Assembly (NCBI GenBank): GCA_047619685.1
Contig: JBLHLC010000029.1
Coordinates: 1-55,170, forward strand
Direction: 5' to 3'
From: JABDJZ01 sp047619685
GTDB taxonomy: Bacteria; Bacteroidota; Rhodothermia; Rhodothermales; UBA10348
Length of the DNA: 55,170 nucleotides
Shown: positions 8,319 through 15,806 of the stretch, in pieces
Layout: each line of letters opens with the position of its first letter
Position numbering within the stretch: position 1 is the first letter of the stretch
The notes under the pieces: generated by a model
Database searches by the model: none
What the model was told of the DNA's origin: nothing
The model's input: the letters and a program-made list of their open reading frames with translations, nothing else
Made by a program: the position numbers and the translations under genes

Positions 8319-9533
8319 ATGTCCACCCCAACGATTCTTTGCCTCGCCTCGTATTTCAAGGGCGAACGCCTAATGCGCGCGGCCAAGGCCGCAGGAGCCA
8401 ACGTCATCCTCGTCACCCTGGAAAAACTGCGTGACGAGCCCTGGCCCCGGGACATGATAGACGAGATATTTCTGATGCCCAGCGTGCATGCGCAGCCGGA
8501 CATCACCAATGCTGTGGCCTACCTGATGCGGGATCGGAAAATCGATCGGATCATCGCCATGGACGAGTACGACACCGTCACGGCCGCCTCCCTGCGCGAG
8601 TACCTCAGAATTCCGGGACTCGGAGAGACTACTGGTCGCCATTTTCGGGACAAGCTGGCGATGCGTGTCGAAGCGCGGGACTCCGGCATCCCGGTACCGC
8701 CCTTCGTGTCTGTCCTGAATTACGATGCCATCCGCCAATTCATGGCCCAGGTGCCGGGCCCCTGGCTACTCAAGCCACGCACGGAGGCGTCGGCGATGGG
8801 TATTCGGCGCATAGATTCGGAGGATCAGCTGTGGCCCATCCTGGAAGAGATGGGTGACAAGCAGTCCGGATTCCTCATGGAGGCTTTTGTGCCGGGCGAC
8901 GTGTATCACGTGGATGCCATCACCTCCGGATCGGTGGTCGCCTTCGCGGCCGCCTCCCGGTACGGCCGGCCGCCGCTGGAAGTCTATCAGGGTGGGGGCG
9001 TTTTCGAGACCCGTACCGTGTCGTTGGCATCCAAGGAGGGGAAGGCGCTGCTGAAGGCCAATAAGCTGCTGCTGAAGAAGTTCGGTATGGTGCGCGGGGC
9101 TACGCACGCGGAGTTTATTCGTGGCGCCGAAGACGGCGTCTTTTACTTTCTGGAGGTCGCGGCGCGCGTCGGTGGCGCACACATTGATCTTCTGGTCGAA
9201 GAGGCCACCGGTGTCAATCTGTGGGAGGAATGGGCGCGGGTCGAGTTGGCCGACATCCGCAAGGAGAAGTACGCGGTCCAGGCCACGAAGACCAAAATGG
9301 CGGGCCTGCTTGTATGCCTGGCCACCACCCAACGGCCCGATCTGAGCGCATACTCCGACGCCGAAGTGGTGTGGCGTATGGACAAGAAGCAGCACGCGGG
9401 CCTTATCGCGGCCTCCGAGTCTGCTGAGCGCCTGGACGCTTTGATGACCGATTATGCCGAGCGTTTCGGCCGAGACTTTCTGGCCATCGCACCCCCGCTC
9501 ACCAGCGAAGCGGAAATGCAGGACCTGGAGTAG
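8319..9533 (+). CDS. ATP-grasp domain protein, substrate unknown
   Basis: The product is 404 residues, organised like a carboxylate-amine or carboxylate-thiol ligase of the ATP-grasp superfamily. An N-terminal Rossmann-like domain (about 1-105) is followed by the ATP-grasp fold. Key segments are WLLKPRTEASAMGI (the nucleotide lysine near 149), FLMEAFVPGDVYHVDAI, and the metal/ATP-binding stretch FLEVAARVGGAHIDLLVEEATG near 280-300, which corresponds to the family's E..R.GG pattern. It resembles proteins of the carbamoyl-phosphate-synthase-like group that ligate amino acids or small acids. Neighbours give no clue to the substrate. Its stop lies two bases before the glgA stop on the opposite strand, and a T7 tract just beyond (9544-9550) may help end its transcript. 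Confidence 0.88.
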   Translation: MSTPTILCLASYFKGERLMRAAKAAGANVILVTLEKLRDEPWPRDMIDEIFLMPSVHAQPDITNAVAYLMRDRKIDRIIAMDEYDTVTAASLREYLRIPGLGETTGRHFRDKLAMRVEARDSGIPVPPFVSVLNYDAIRQFMAQVPGPWLLKPRTEASAMGIRRIDSEDQLWPILEEMGDKQSGFLMEAFVPGDVYHVDAITSGSVVAFAAASRYGRPPLEVYQGGGVFETRTVSLASKEGKALLKANKLLLKKFGMVRGATHAEFIRGAEDGVFYFLEVAARVGGAHIDLLVEEATGVNLWEEWARVELADIRKEKYAVQATKTKMAGLLVCLATTQRPDLSAYSDAEVVWRMDKKQHAGLIAASESAERLDALMTDYAERFGRDFLAIAPPLTSEAEMQDLE

Positions 9534-9535
9534 GG

Positions 9536-10996
9536 TCAGCCCCTTTTTTTGTCCACGGCGCGCCAGTACAGGTCCATGTAACGTTGGGCGGAAGAACTCC
9601 AGGAGTTGTCCGTTGCCATGCCACGAATTTGCATGGCCCGCCAGGCCTCTTTGTCCCTGAAGAGGGCAATTGCGCGGTTAATCGTGGTCAGCAGGGCGAA
9701 GGCGGACGCGTCATAAAAAGAGAACCCGTTGCCTTGGCCGCCCAACTCATGCCAGTCATGTACCGTGTCGGCCAGGCCTCCGGTCTTGTGTACGATCGGA
9801 ATCGTCCCGTAGGCCAACGAGTACATCTGGTTCAGTCCGCAGGGCTCGTAATGCGATGGCATCAGGAAGCAGTCTGAGCCTGCTTCAATGCGATGGGCCA
9901 AGGCATCGTCGTATCCAACATTAACGCCAACCAGCGCGGGGAATGCAGCCTGGGCTGCGTCGAAGAACTGTTCCAGGTTTTTCTGGCCGCTACCCAGAAC
10001 GACCAACTGGAGCCGCCCCTCCTGGAGCAGCGAGCCGAGGATTGGCTGCAGAAGGTCGAATCCCTTCTGGTCGGTCAGCCTGGAAACGATGCCAAAGAGG
10101 GGGATTTCAGGGTCGTAGGGAAGCCCGAAATCGGCCAGAAGCGCCTTCTTGTTTTCCTCCTTGAGGTCCAGGCTCTCGGCCGAGTAATTGGTGTGGATAT
10201 GCGCGTCCGTTTCTGGATTCCAGATGGCAGGGTCAATGCCGTTCAGGATACCAAAAAGGTCACCCCCCCGATCGCGCAGGACGCCATCCAGCCCGGCCCC
10301 GAATCGAGGGGTCTGAATCTCGTGCGCATAGGTTTCGCTGACGGTGCTGACAATGTCGGCGTAGACGATTCCAGTCTTCAGAAAGGAGAAGGCGCCGCTG
10401 GCCTCGTAGGGCCCGCCAGGGTACCAGCCTTTTTTGGGCAGGCCAGCGCGGTCGATGGACGCCTCGGGAAAGAGGCCCTGGTATCCGATGTTGTGGATAG
10501 AGAGGACGGAGGCGGTATTGGCGAAAAGGCCGTCCCAGCCATAAACCGACCGCGCCATGAGCGGCATAAGGGACGATTGCCAGTCGTTGCAGTGCAGAAC
10601 ATCCGGCGACCATCCGTACCGCTGCATGATCAGGAACGCGGCGTGCTGGAGGAGGATAAACCGCTCGTCTTCGTCGCGGTCACTCGTGTATACGGTCCCG
10701 CGGTGATAGTAGTGGGGACAGTCAATGAGGTACACCTCGACGGTACTCTCCGGAAGGTGCCCGTAGAACACGTTGACATGCTGCATCCTTCCGCCGATCG
10801 GCACTTGAAGGCCCTGGAGCTCCCCGGAAAAGACGAAGCCATAGTCGTCCACCCGAATCGAGTCGTAGAGGGGCATGAACATCTTCACCTCAGCCCCCAG
10901 CAGGGCGACGGCAGCCGGAAGCGCACCGCTTACGTCAGCCAGCCCGCCGGTCTTTGCATAGGGCACAGCTTCACTGGTACAAAATGCTACGCGCAT
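9536..10996 (-). CDS. glgA: Glycogen synthase, ADP-glucose type (GT5)
   Basis: This 486-residue GT-B enzyme transfers glucose from ADP-glucose to the growing glycogen chain. The N-terminal motif EAVPYAKTGGLADVSGALP carries the substrate-binding Lys15 and its Gly-Gly. The C-terminal nucleotide-sugar domain shows the hallmark PSHYEPCGLNQMYSLAYGT followed by KTGGLADTV. The ATG at 10996 directly starts the first strand (MRVAFCTSEAVPY). A longer open frame to 11143 would add a Ser/Thr-rich tail that overlaps the start of the divergent peptidase gene, so I reject it. The rest of the glycogen pathway is not nearby, but a CBM48 glycogen-binding protein is encoded about 1.3 kb away. Confidence 0.96.
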   Translation of the reverse strand: MRVAFCTSEAVPYAKTGGLADVSGALPAAVALLGAEVKMFMPLYDSIRVDDYGFVFSGELQGLQVPIGGRMQHVNVFYGHLPESTVEVYLIDCPHYYHRGTVYTSDRDEDERFILLQHAAFLIMQRYGWSPDVLHCNDWQSSLMPLMARSVYGWDGLFANTASVLSIHNIGYQGLFPEASIDRAGLPKKGWYPGGPYEASGAFSFLKTGIVYADIVSTVSETYAHEIQTPRFGAGLDGVLRDRGGDLFGILNGIDPAIWNPETDAHIHTNYSAESLDLKEENKKALLADFGLPYDPEIPLFGIVSRLTDQKGFDLLQPILGSLLQEGRLQLVVLGSGQKNLEQFFDAAQAAFPALVGVNVGYDDALAHRIEAGSDCFLMPSHYEPCGLNQMYSLAYGTIPIVHKTGGLADTVHDWHELGGQGNGFSFYDASAFALLTTINRAIALFRDKEAWRAMQIRGMATDNSWSSSAQRYMDLYWRAVDKKRG

Positions 10997-11124
10997 GGGA
11001 CTGGCGAGTGTTGGACTGCTTGAAGTAGGGGACGTGCTGATCTTGCAAGATATGGACGTCATCGGGCACACGCGCCGCACCGAGGCATTCCACCCAAGAA
11101 ACAGACATTCCACGTCGGAAAGAA

Positions 11125-12162
11125 ATGATTCCAGCCCCCGCATTGAGCACTCCGGTCCGTTTTACATCGCCCGAAGATCGGCTGACCACCATGCGTGGTG
11201 TCGGCAAAATCGGAGCGATGGAGTTCCTGGATCTGGGGGCTTCAGAGGAGGGGAGACCGGTTGGCGGCGTTCGATTTGGCAGAGGCCCCAAACACGTGAC
11301 CCTTATTGCAGGCTCACACGCCGACGAACCCGTCGGTCCCGAAACGCTCGTGCGGTTCATCCAGCAAGCTTCCGCGCAGCCCGATGATTTTGCTCCTGCC
11401 GCCGAGGAGTTCACGATTCTCATCATTCCGCAGGTGAATCCGGATGGCGAAGCCCGGAATTGGTCCTGGATTGAGAAATGGCCGGACCTTGCCGCGTACC
11501 TGACCTCCGCGGTGCGGGAGTTGCCAGGGCGGGACGTCGAGTTCGGATACCCGGACCTGAGGTCAGAAAACCGGCTCGTGGCCAGCGCGATGAAGCAGAT
11601 GGCTCCGCTCGTACTGCACATGTCGCTACACGGGATGGGATACTCGGACGGCGCCATGTTGTTGGTGGATCGGTTCTGGGCGTTCCGGACCCGGGTCCTC
11701 AGGGAGGGTTTCGCCGCGGCGGCAGCGGCCCGTGGTCTCCGACTACACGATCACAATCGACGAGGTGAGAAGGGCTTCTTCCAGATTGAGCCCGGGTTTA
11801 CGACGACTCCGGAGGGGGCTGCGATGCGCGCCTACTTCGACTCCACCGGTCAGCCCGAGGTAGCCGCCCTTTTTCGGGACAGTTCCATGGAGTTCGCCAG
11901 GAGCCTGGGAGGAGATCCGTTGTGTGTGGTCACAGAACTGCCGCTTTTCCTGGTCGAGGGGCCCGCCGAGCCGGGCGTTCCCGTGGCCTATCTGAACTTC
12001 AGCAAAAGGAAACCCGCTCTGGTTGCCCGACTGTCGCAGGGAGAGTCGCCCGGCTCGGTCCTGGGTGCCGAACCCGTGTCCCACCTCGACCTGGCGACGG
12101 CCCTCGAAATCCAGTGGGAGAGCATCAAACTGTCACTTCAGACTGTTTCGGGACCTCGATAG
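11125..12162 (+). CDS. M14-family zinc carboxypeptidase-like protein
   Basis: The product is 345 residues with the metallocarboxypeptidase (M14/AstE-like) core. The zinc ligands are His65 and Glu68 in AGSHADEP and most likely His169 in HMSLHG. NPDG at 105-108 is the usual substrate-binding segment, and a candidate catalytic Glu lies in VVTELPLF. No signal peptide is visible, so it appears cytoplasmic, unlike secreted carboxypeptidases. Such cytoplasmic members can act on peptidoglycan peptides or small amide substrates. The real substrate cannot be read from the sequence. A GGAAAG stretch lies just upstream of the ATG at 11125. It is divergent from glgA with a 128-bp spacer. Confidence 0.85.
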   Translation: MIPAPALSTPVRFTSPEDRLTTMRGVGKIGAMEFLDLGASEEGRPVGGVRFGRGPKHVTLIAGSHADEPVGPETLVRFIQQASAQPDDFAPAAEEFTILIIPQVNPDGEARNWSWIEKWPDLAAYLTSAVRELPGRDVEFGYPDLRSENRLVASAMKQMAPLVLHMSLHGMGYSDGAMLLVDRFWAFRTRVLREGFAAAAAARGLRLHDHNRRGEKGFFQIEPGFTTTPEGAAMRAYFDSTGQPEVAALFRDSSMEFARSLGGDPLCVVTELPLFLVEGPAEPGVPVAYLNFSKRKPALVARLSQGESPGSVLGAEPVSHLDLATALEIQWESIKLSLQTVSGPR

Positions 12163-12207
12163 TCCTGTTCTGTGGAGAGGAGAGGGGGATCGTGTTAATC
12201 TTTTGTT

Positions 12208-12223
12208 GTGAAAACGCTTTTAC
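12208..12223. promoter_or_regulatory. Putative LacI/GalR-family operator
   Basis: The 16 bases GTGAAAACGCTTTTAC form an imperfect palindrome centred on CG. Six of the eight symmetric positions match. The arrangement (TG, A-rich half, central CG, T-rich half) is the general form of LacI/GalR-type operators, including the cre consensus. It lies 108 bp upstream of the CBM48 gene and 46 bp after the peptidase gene. No regulator gene is in the window. The site is a prediction from form only. Confidence 0.3.
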
Positions 12224-12255
12224 CCCATCCCGTAGGATCACTCCGTGAATTCGGG

Positions 12256-12306
12256 TTTTAAAGTTCAAAAGCCGCTCCCAGGGGCGCGCTTTCGTCAACT
12301 TTAAAA
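12256..12306 (+). promoter_or_regulatory. Long hairpin in the leader of the CBM48 gene
   Basis: TTTTAAAGTT (12256-12265) pairs perfectly with AACTTTAAAA (12297-12306). Inside it, AAAGC (12268-12272) pairs with GCTTT (12288-12292), and a further GC-rich stem can form from 12273-12277 with 12282-12286, including one T-G pair. The whole 51-nt element ends 24 bases before the ATG at 12331. It is followed by A rather than T on the plus strand, so it is not a terminator for upstream transcription. It could be an mRNA-stabilising or translation-controlling leader structure. Confidence 0.5.
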
Positions 12307-12330
12307 AAATCCAGTTTCGGTACACATATC

Positions 12331-12630
12331 ATGATCACCAAGAAGATCAGCCCCAAGGGCACCTCAGTCCGCCTCACGTTCACCCTTCCCGCCGACGTTG
12401 CTTCTGCTGACGCCGCTGTTGTGGGCCAGTTCAACGATTGGGACGCCACGAAGGGCGCCATGAAGCTTGATGCCAAGCAAGGCGTCTGGAAAGGCGGCAT
12501 CTCCGTCAAGCCAGGCACGCGCCACGAGTTTCGCTACGTTGTAGACGGCGGCACCTGGGTCAACGACGAGCAGGCCGACAGCTACGTTGCCAACGAGCAC
12601 CTGGGTGACAACTGCGTAGTCGAGGCCTAG
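12331..12630 (+). CDS. Small CBM48 / isoamylase early-set glycogen-binding protein
   Basis: This 99-residue protein is essentially one immunoglobulin-like early-set domain of the CBM48/AMPK-beta glycogen-binding type. The family landmarks are LTFTLPADV, VVGQFNDWD, a KLDAKQGVWKGGISVKPG turn, and HEFRYVVDGGTWVNDEQAD. The aromatic residues Trp43 and Trp54 are candidates for glucan contact. There is no signal peptide and no catalytic domain, so it probably binds glycogen in the cytoplasm or recruits other proteins to it. It is an isolated transcription unit: an operator-like palindrome and a long hairpin precede it, and a very strong intrinsic terminator follows 30 bp after the stop. The unit suggests high expression. 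glgA is encoded nearby on the other strand. Confidence 0.92.
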   Translation: MITKKISPKGTSVRLTFTLPADVASADAAVVGQFNDWDATKGAMKLDAKQGVWKGGISVKPGTRHEFRYVVDGGTWVNDEQADSYVANEHLGDNCVVEA

Positions 12631-12660
12631 TCCCGGACAACACGCAGTTAGAGAGTTTTA

Positions 12661-12694
12661 GGGCGGGGCACAGCAGTGCCCCGCCCTTTTTTTT
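12661..12694 (+). terminator. Strong Rho-independent terminator
   Basis: An 11-bp perfect GC-rich stem (GGGCGGGGCAC, 12661-12671, with GTGCCCCGCCC, 12676-12686) has a four-base loop AGCA. Eight T follow at 12687-12694. It closes the CBM48 gene. It is the clearest terminator in the window. Confidence 0.95.
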
Positions 12695-12857
12695 GGGTGT
12701 CCGGCGCGTCCGGACGAAAGGGTCCCCGCTCAGCCAGAGTCCTGGCCGGGGCCTGGCGCCGCCGGAATCGGCCGCCGAAGAGTGGCTGATTTTTGCGCAG
12801 ATCGTAGAGCTCGATGATGAGCTGATGGTCGCCGACTTACGCTGAGGGAGTACCTGA

Positions 12858-14105
12858 TTAGGCCGCGCGCGATTTCCGCCTCCGCCCAGACAGAATCGTC
12901 AGGCAAATGATGGTCGCATAGCCGCTCAGCAGCAAGAAAAGCAACCAGTTCTTGTTCGCGGTAATAACTACAAAGTCGGCTATTCCTGTCTTCCAGAAGA
13001 TCCAGTGATCTGCAATAGACGAGGCTATGTTTGGATGTCCGGTTTCGAGAACAATGATGCCGTCGCCCGTATCCAGGTTCAACCGAGCCGCCGTGTTGAT
13101 AGCCGGACCTCCGCTTCCATCGTGACCATGGATGAACACCCCATCGCCGGACCTGGCGAAAATGGTTGGGCCGAGCGCATGGATGCCGGTGTCACCGATG
13201 AATGCGTGGGCTGTATACATCGCTTCCAGCGATTCGGCCGAGAGTACCGCATTCGGACCCGTGTTGGCTTTCAGGAAAAGAGCCAGGTCGGAAACAGTAG
13301 AGTTGAGAGACGCAGCGGCGAGCGCCGTGAAAGTTGAGTATGCGACGACGTTCCCTTCCGAATCAAAGGAGGTAGCCCGATCCCCCGTGGAAGAATCCGT
13401 CCAAACAAACGTCGAATGATCCATGTGGAGCGGAGTCAGGACGGCATCGATCATGAACTCTTGAAATGGCTGGCCACTGACCTCCTCTATCACCAATTGC
13501 AGCAGGGTGTACGCCGCTCCGGAATACATGTATTGGCTCCCGGGCTCGATACCAACCCGCGCCTTGCCTTCCGACCAGGGCGCGTCGGCTGCTTGAGTGA
13601 GAGATTCTTCGATGGTCTGAACCGGTACTCCTGGTTCGAACCCCGCATAGCCCAGGTCATCGACGAAGCCGGCCGTGTGACTCAGCAGCCTCTTGACGGT
13701 GACCTCTTGGTTGTCGAACTCACTCTCGGGGAGGTGCCATCTGGTGAGGTACGCATCGACCGGTGTGTCCAGATCCAGCGCGCCCCGTTCGATGAGACTA
13801 AACACACCCCATGCGGTCACCCACTTACTCACCGAGGCCATGGCGAATACGGTGCTGTCGGTAACGGGCTTGTCTGTCGAATGAAAATAGCGACCGGCTA
13901 TTTCGCCATCCTCAATGAGTACCAGAGCCATATTTCCGACGTACTCGCGCTCAACCGCTTGCTCGGCAGCACTGATAAAAGCCTGCGAGGTTTCTCCTGA
14001 AGTAATCCCGCGCAATACGAATCCCTCCGTAATACCGAACACCAAGAAGGCTGTCCAGCCCAAAATGGCGAGTAGAAATATGCTGATGGATTGGATTCTG
14101 TTCAT
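12858..14105 (-). CDS. Membrane-anchored serine hydrolase, beta-lactamase class C/ PBP4-like
   Basis: The product is 415 residues. An N-terminal signal or anchor helix (about 5-24) is followed by a serine beta-lactamase-like domain. The nucleophile motif SVSK (Ser91, Lys94) is preceded by VFAMA. The second motif is YSG in MYSGAAYT, and HGHDGSGG probably replaces the usual KTG. A C-terminal hydrophobic helix (about 386-405) ends in a basic tail (GRRRKSR), which would anchor the protein again. Members of this family hydrolyse esters, peptides or peptidoglycan stem peptides, so the name does not imply drug resistance. The ATG at 14105 is preferred over a TTG one codon upstream. A tandem repeat lies just upstream. 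Confidence 0.88.
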   Translation of the reverse strand: MNRIQSISIFLLAILGWTAFLVFGITEGFVLRGITSGETSQAFISAAEQAVEREYVGNMALVLIEDGEIAGRYFHSTDKPVTDSTVFAMASVSKWVTAWGVFSLIERGALDLDTPVDAYLTRWHLPESEFDNQEVTVKRLLSHTAGFVDDLGYAGFEPGVPVQTIEESLTQAADAPWSEGKARVGIEPGSQYMYSGAAYTLLQLVIEEVSGQPFQEFMIDAVLTPLHMDHSTFVWTDSSTGDRATSFDSEGNVVAYSTFTALAAASLNSTVSDLALFLKANTGPNAVLSAESLEAMYTAHAFIGDTGIHALGPTIFARSGDGVFIHGHDGSGGPAINTAARLNLDTGDGIIVLETGHPNIASSIADHWIFWKTGIADFVVITANKNWLLFLLLSGYATIICLTILSGRRRKSRAA

Positions 14106-14130
14106 CAAGTCCGGATTTGTTGAATAAGAG

Positions 14131-14172
14131 CACGAATGCCGGTGCCGCTAACACGAATGCACGTGCCGCTAA
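14131..14172. repeat. Tandem 21-bp direct repeat (two copies)
   Basis: Positions 14131-14151 and 14152-14172 are adjacent copies that match at 19 of 21 bases, differing only at two consecutive positions in the middle. They lie in the 182-bp spacer upstream of the serine hydrolase and downstream of spmB. I see no third copy in the window. They could be a regulatory site pair or a small replication-slippage duplication. Confidence 0.7.
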
Positions 14173-14287
14173 ATCGACAAGCAGACTCCAGGGAAGTTGC
14201 TGTCTCGGCCAGGTCGGTCGCGTCTGGTTTGGACACCTGTCGGATTGAATCTGAAAAGCCACTCGCGCTAGCGCGTCACCGACCTGT

Positions 14288-14830
14288 TCAGCCGAAGAGG
14301 AACTGGACCACGTACACAGCCAGAAACATGGCGAAGACGTCGGCTATCAGACCCGCCGGCAGCGCGTGGCGGGTCTTCTTGACGTTGATGGCGCCGAAGT
14401 AGACGGCAATGACATAGAAGGTGGTTTCGGTCGAGCCAAACATGGTTGCCGCCATCTTGACGAGAATCGAGTCCGGTCCGTACTGGCCGATCATATCCAG
14501 GACAATGGCGGCGGAGCCTGAGCCGGTGAGTGGCCGCAGAATCATCATCGGGAGAACTTCCGCCGGAACGGCTATCCAGGCCAGAATTGGCCTCAGCCCC
14601 TCGATAACAAACTCTAGAGCCCCGGACGCTCGGAACATGGCGATGGCAAACAGGATGGCTACCAGGTAGGGGATAATGGTGACGGCCACCTTGAAGCCGC
14701 CCTTGGCACCCTCCACAAACTCCTCGTAGACCGGCACCTTCTTGTAGAGTCCGTAGAGCGGAAAGCCGACAATCAGGAGCGGGAGGACGAAGACGGAAAA
14801 GACCTCAATAAACGCGCGAAGTGTGTCCAT
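14288..14830 (-). CDS. spmB: SpmB-like nucleoside-recognition membrane protein
   Basis: This 180-residue protein has about four or five membrane helices. It carries the family's central segment LRPLTGSGSAAIVLDMI and the stretch KMAATMFGSTETTFYVIAVYFGA, which are typical of SpmB and the nucleoside-recognition (Gate) domain. In Bacillus, SpmA and SpmB are needed for spore core dehydration. In non-spore-forming Bacteroidota the role is unknown and may be transport. The start follows the spmA stop after one base, so the two are translationally coupled. The symbol is used for family membership, not for a spore role. Confidence 0.9.
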   Translation of the reverse strand: MDTLRAFIEVFSVFVLPLLIVGFPLYGLYKKVPVYEEFVEGAKGGFKVAVTIIPYLVAILFAIAMFRASGALEFVIEGLRPILAWIAVPAEVLPMMILRPLTGSGSAAIVLDMIGQYGPDSILVKMAATMFGSTETTFYVIAVYFGAINVKKTRHALPAGLIADVFAMFLAVYVVQFLFG

Positions 14831-14831
14831 T

Positions 14832-15797
14832 TCAGCGGCCCTCCCTCATTGGATTGGTAAGCCGATGTTTCTTCCGCTTGCTCAGGAGTTTCGCTGACAT
14901 GATGGCGACTCCCAGCGACATTCCTGTAACAATCAGGATCGCGAAGATCAGTTGGTTAATCTGAAGCCCCATGATGGCAACCAGCAGGACCGGTGGTACC
15001 AACTGGACGCTGGCAGTATTCATGGCAAGCAGCATCACCATGGAGTCAGTGGCGGTGTCCGGTTCGGGATTGAGCTCCTGAAGTGATTCCATGGCCTTGA
15101 TGCCGAGTGGCGTGGCCGCGTTGGCCAGTCCAAGCATGTTCGCAGACAGGTTCAGAACGATCATCGCGAAGGCAGGATGGTCCTTCGGGATATCCGGAAA
15201 CAGCTTTCTGAGGACCGGCTGGGTCACTCGAACGACGATGTCGAGCATCCCGGCCTTTTCGGCAATCTGGATCATGCCCATCCACAGCGCCATCACGCCG
15301 ATAAGCCCCAGCGCCAGGTTGACGGCAGTTTCGGCCATGTCAAACGCGGCCTGGACGATGGACTGCATCTTTGTAAACCTCACCGCCGGAAACGTCACGG
15401 TGGCGGTGGATGACGAGTCGACGCCGACGGTCCCCAGTTGGATGGGTCCCCGAAGGTCGTTATCTCGCGCCGAGGTGAATTGGCGAATCGTCGACAGCGG
15501 CATGGGCAGGTCCGCGTCTTGCGCAAAACGGATCTCCCGACCATCGGCCGTTTGCACCAGAGTCCCTTCAAAAGGACCGGGATGGACACCCGAAACCCCG
15601 TAGTTTTCCTCGAAGGAAGAAAACTGCACGGTCACGGGGACCGCACGGGCGTCAGGGTCATACCCTTGATGAAATTCGAGGTTGAGTGCGATGGGCTCCC
15701 CGTTGCGATGGACGTCCTTTGCCAGGTCCCGGAAGTCGGACACTATCGCAAACAGAAAACTGAACCCGATAAGGCCGGCCCAGATATAATTCAGCAT
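14832..15797 (-). CDS. spmA: SpmA-like membrane protein with an inserted extracytoplasmic domain
   Basis: The product is 321 residues. The C-terminal part (about 145-321) follows SpmA closely: MALWMGMIQIAEKAGMLD, the KLFPDIPKDHPAFAMI segment, and LSANMLGLANAATPLGIKAME. The first helix (about 5-20) also fits. Between them lies about 115 residues rich in beta-strand and polar sequence that ordinary SpmA (about 200 residues) lacks. It probably forms a folded domain on one side of the membrane. The ATG at 15797 starts the first helix. A TTG seven codons upstream is less likely, because it would overlap the divergent NadR-like start. It is co-transcribed with spmB. Confidence 0.88.
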   Translation of the reverse strand: MLNYIWAGLIGFSFLFAIVSDFRDLAKDVHRNGEPIALNLEFHQGYDPDARAVPVTVQFSSFEENYGVSGVHPGPFEGTLVQTADGREIRFAQDADLPMPLSTIRQFTSARDNDLRGPIQLGTVGVDSSSTATVTFPAVRFTKMQSIVQAAFDMAETAVNLALGLIGVMALWMGMIQIAEKAGMLDIVVRVTQPVLRKLFPDIPKDHPAFAMIVLNLSANMLGLANAATPLGIKAMESLQELNPEPDTATDSMVMLLAMNTASVQLVPPVLLVAIMGLQINQLIFAILIVTGMSLGVAIMSAKLLSKRKKHRLTNPMREGR

Positions 15798-15806
15798 GTA
15801 TGCAGG

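Noticed and set aside
9534..9550. Terminator between the ATP-grasp gene and glgA
   Set aside because: A T7 tract is present, but the stem before it is only three G-C pairs, and the T-run is really the Lys codons at the end of glgA read from the other strand.
9893..11023. Open frame of about 376 codons on the plus strand opposite glgA
   Set aside because: It is antisense to a clear glycogen synthase gene, without motifs or signal. It is open only because of codon bias in the real gene.
10997..11143. N-terminal extension of glgA
   Set aside because: It would add a Ser/Thr-rich stretch before the conserved first strand and would overlap the start of the divergent M14 peptidase gene.
12695..12840. 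Open stretch after the CBM48 terminator ending in a helix-like peptide (AAEEWLIFAQIVELDDE...)
   Set aside because: It reads like protein near its end, but it has no plausible start codon outside the terminator and is only about 50 codons. It could be a gene remnant, but I cannot support that.
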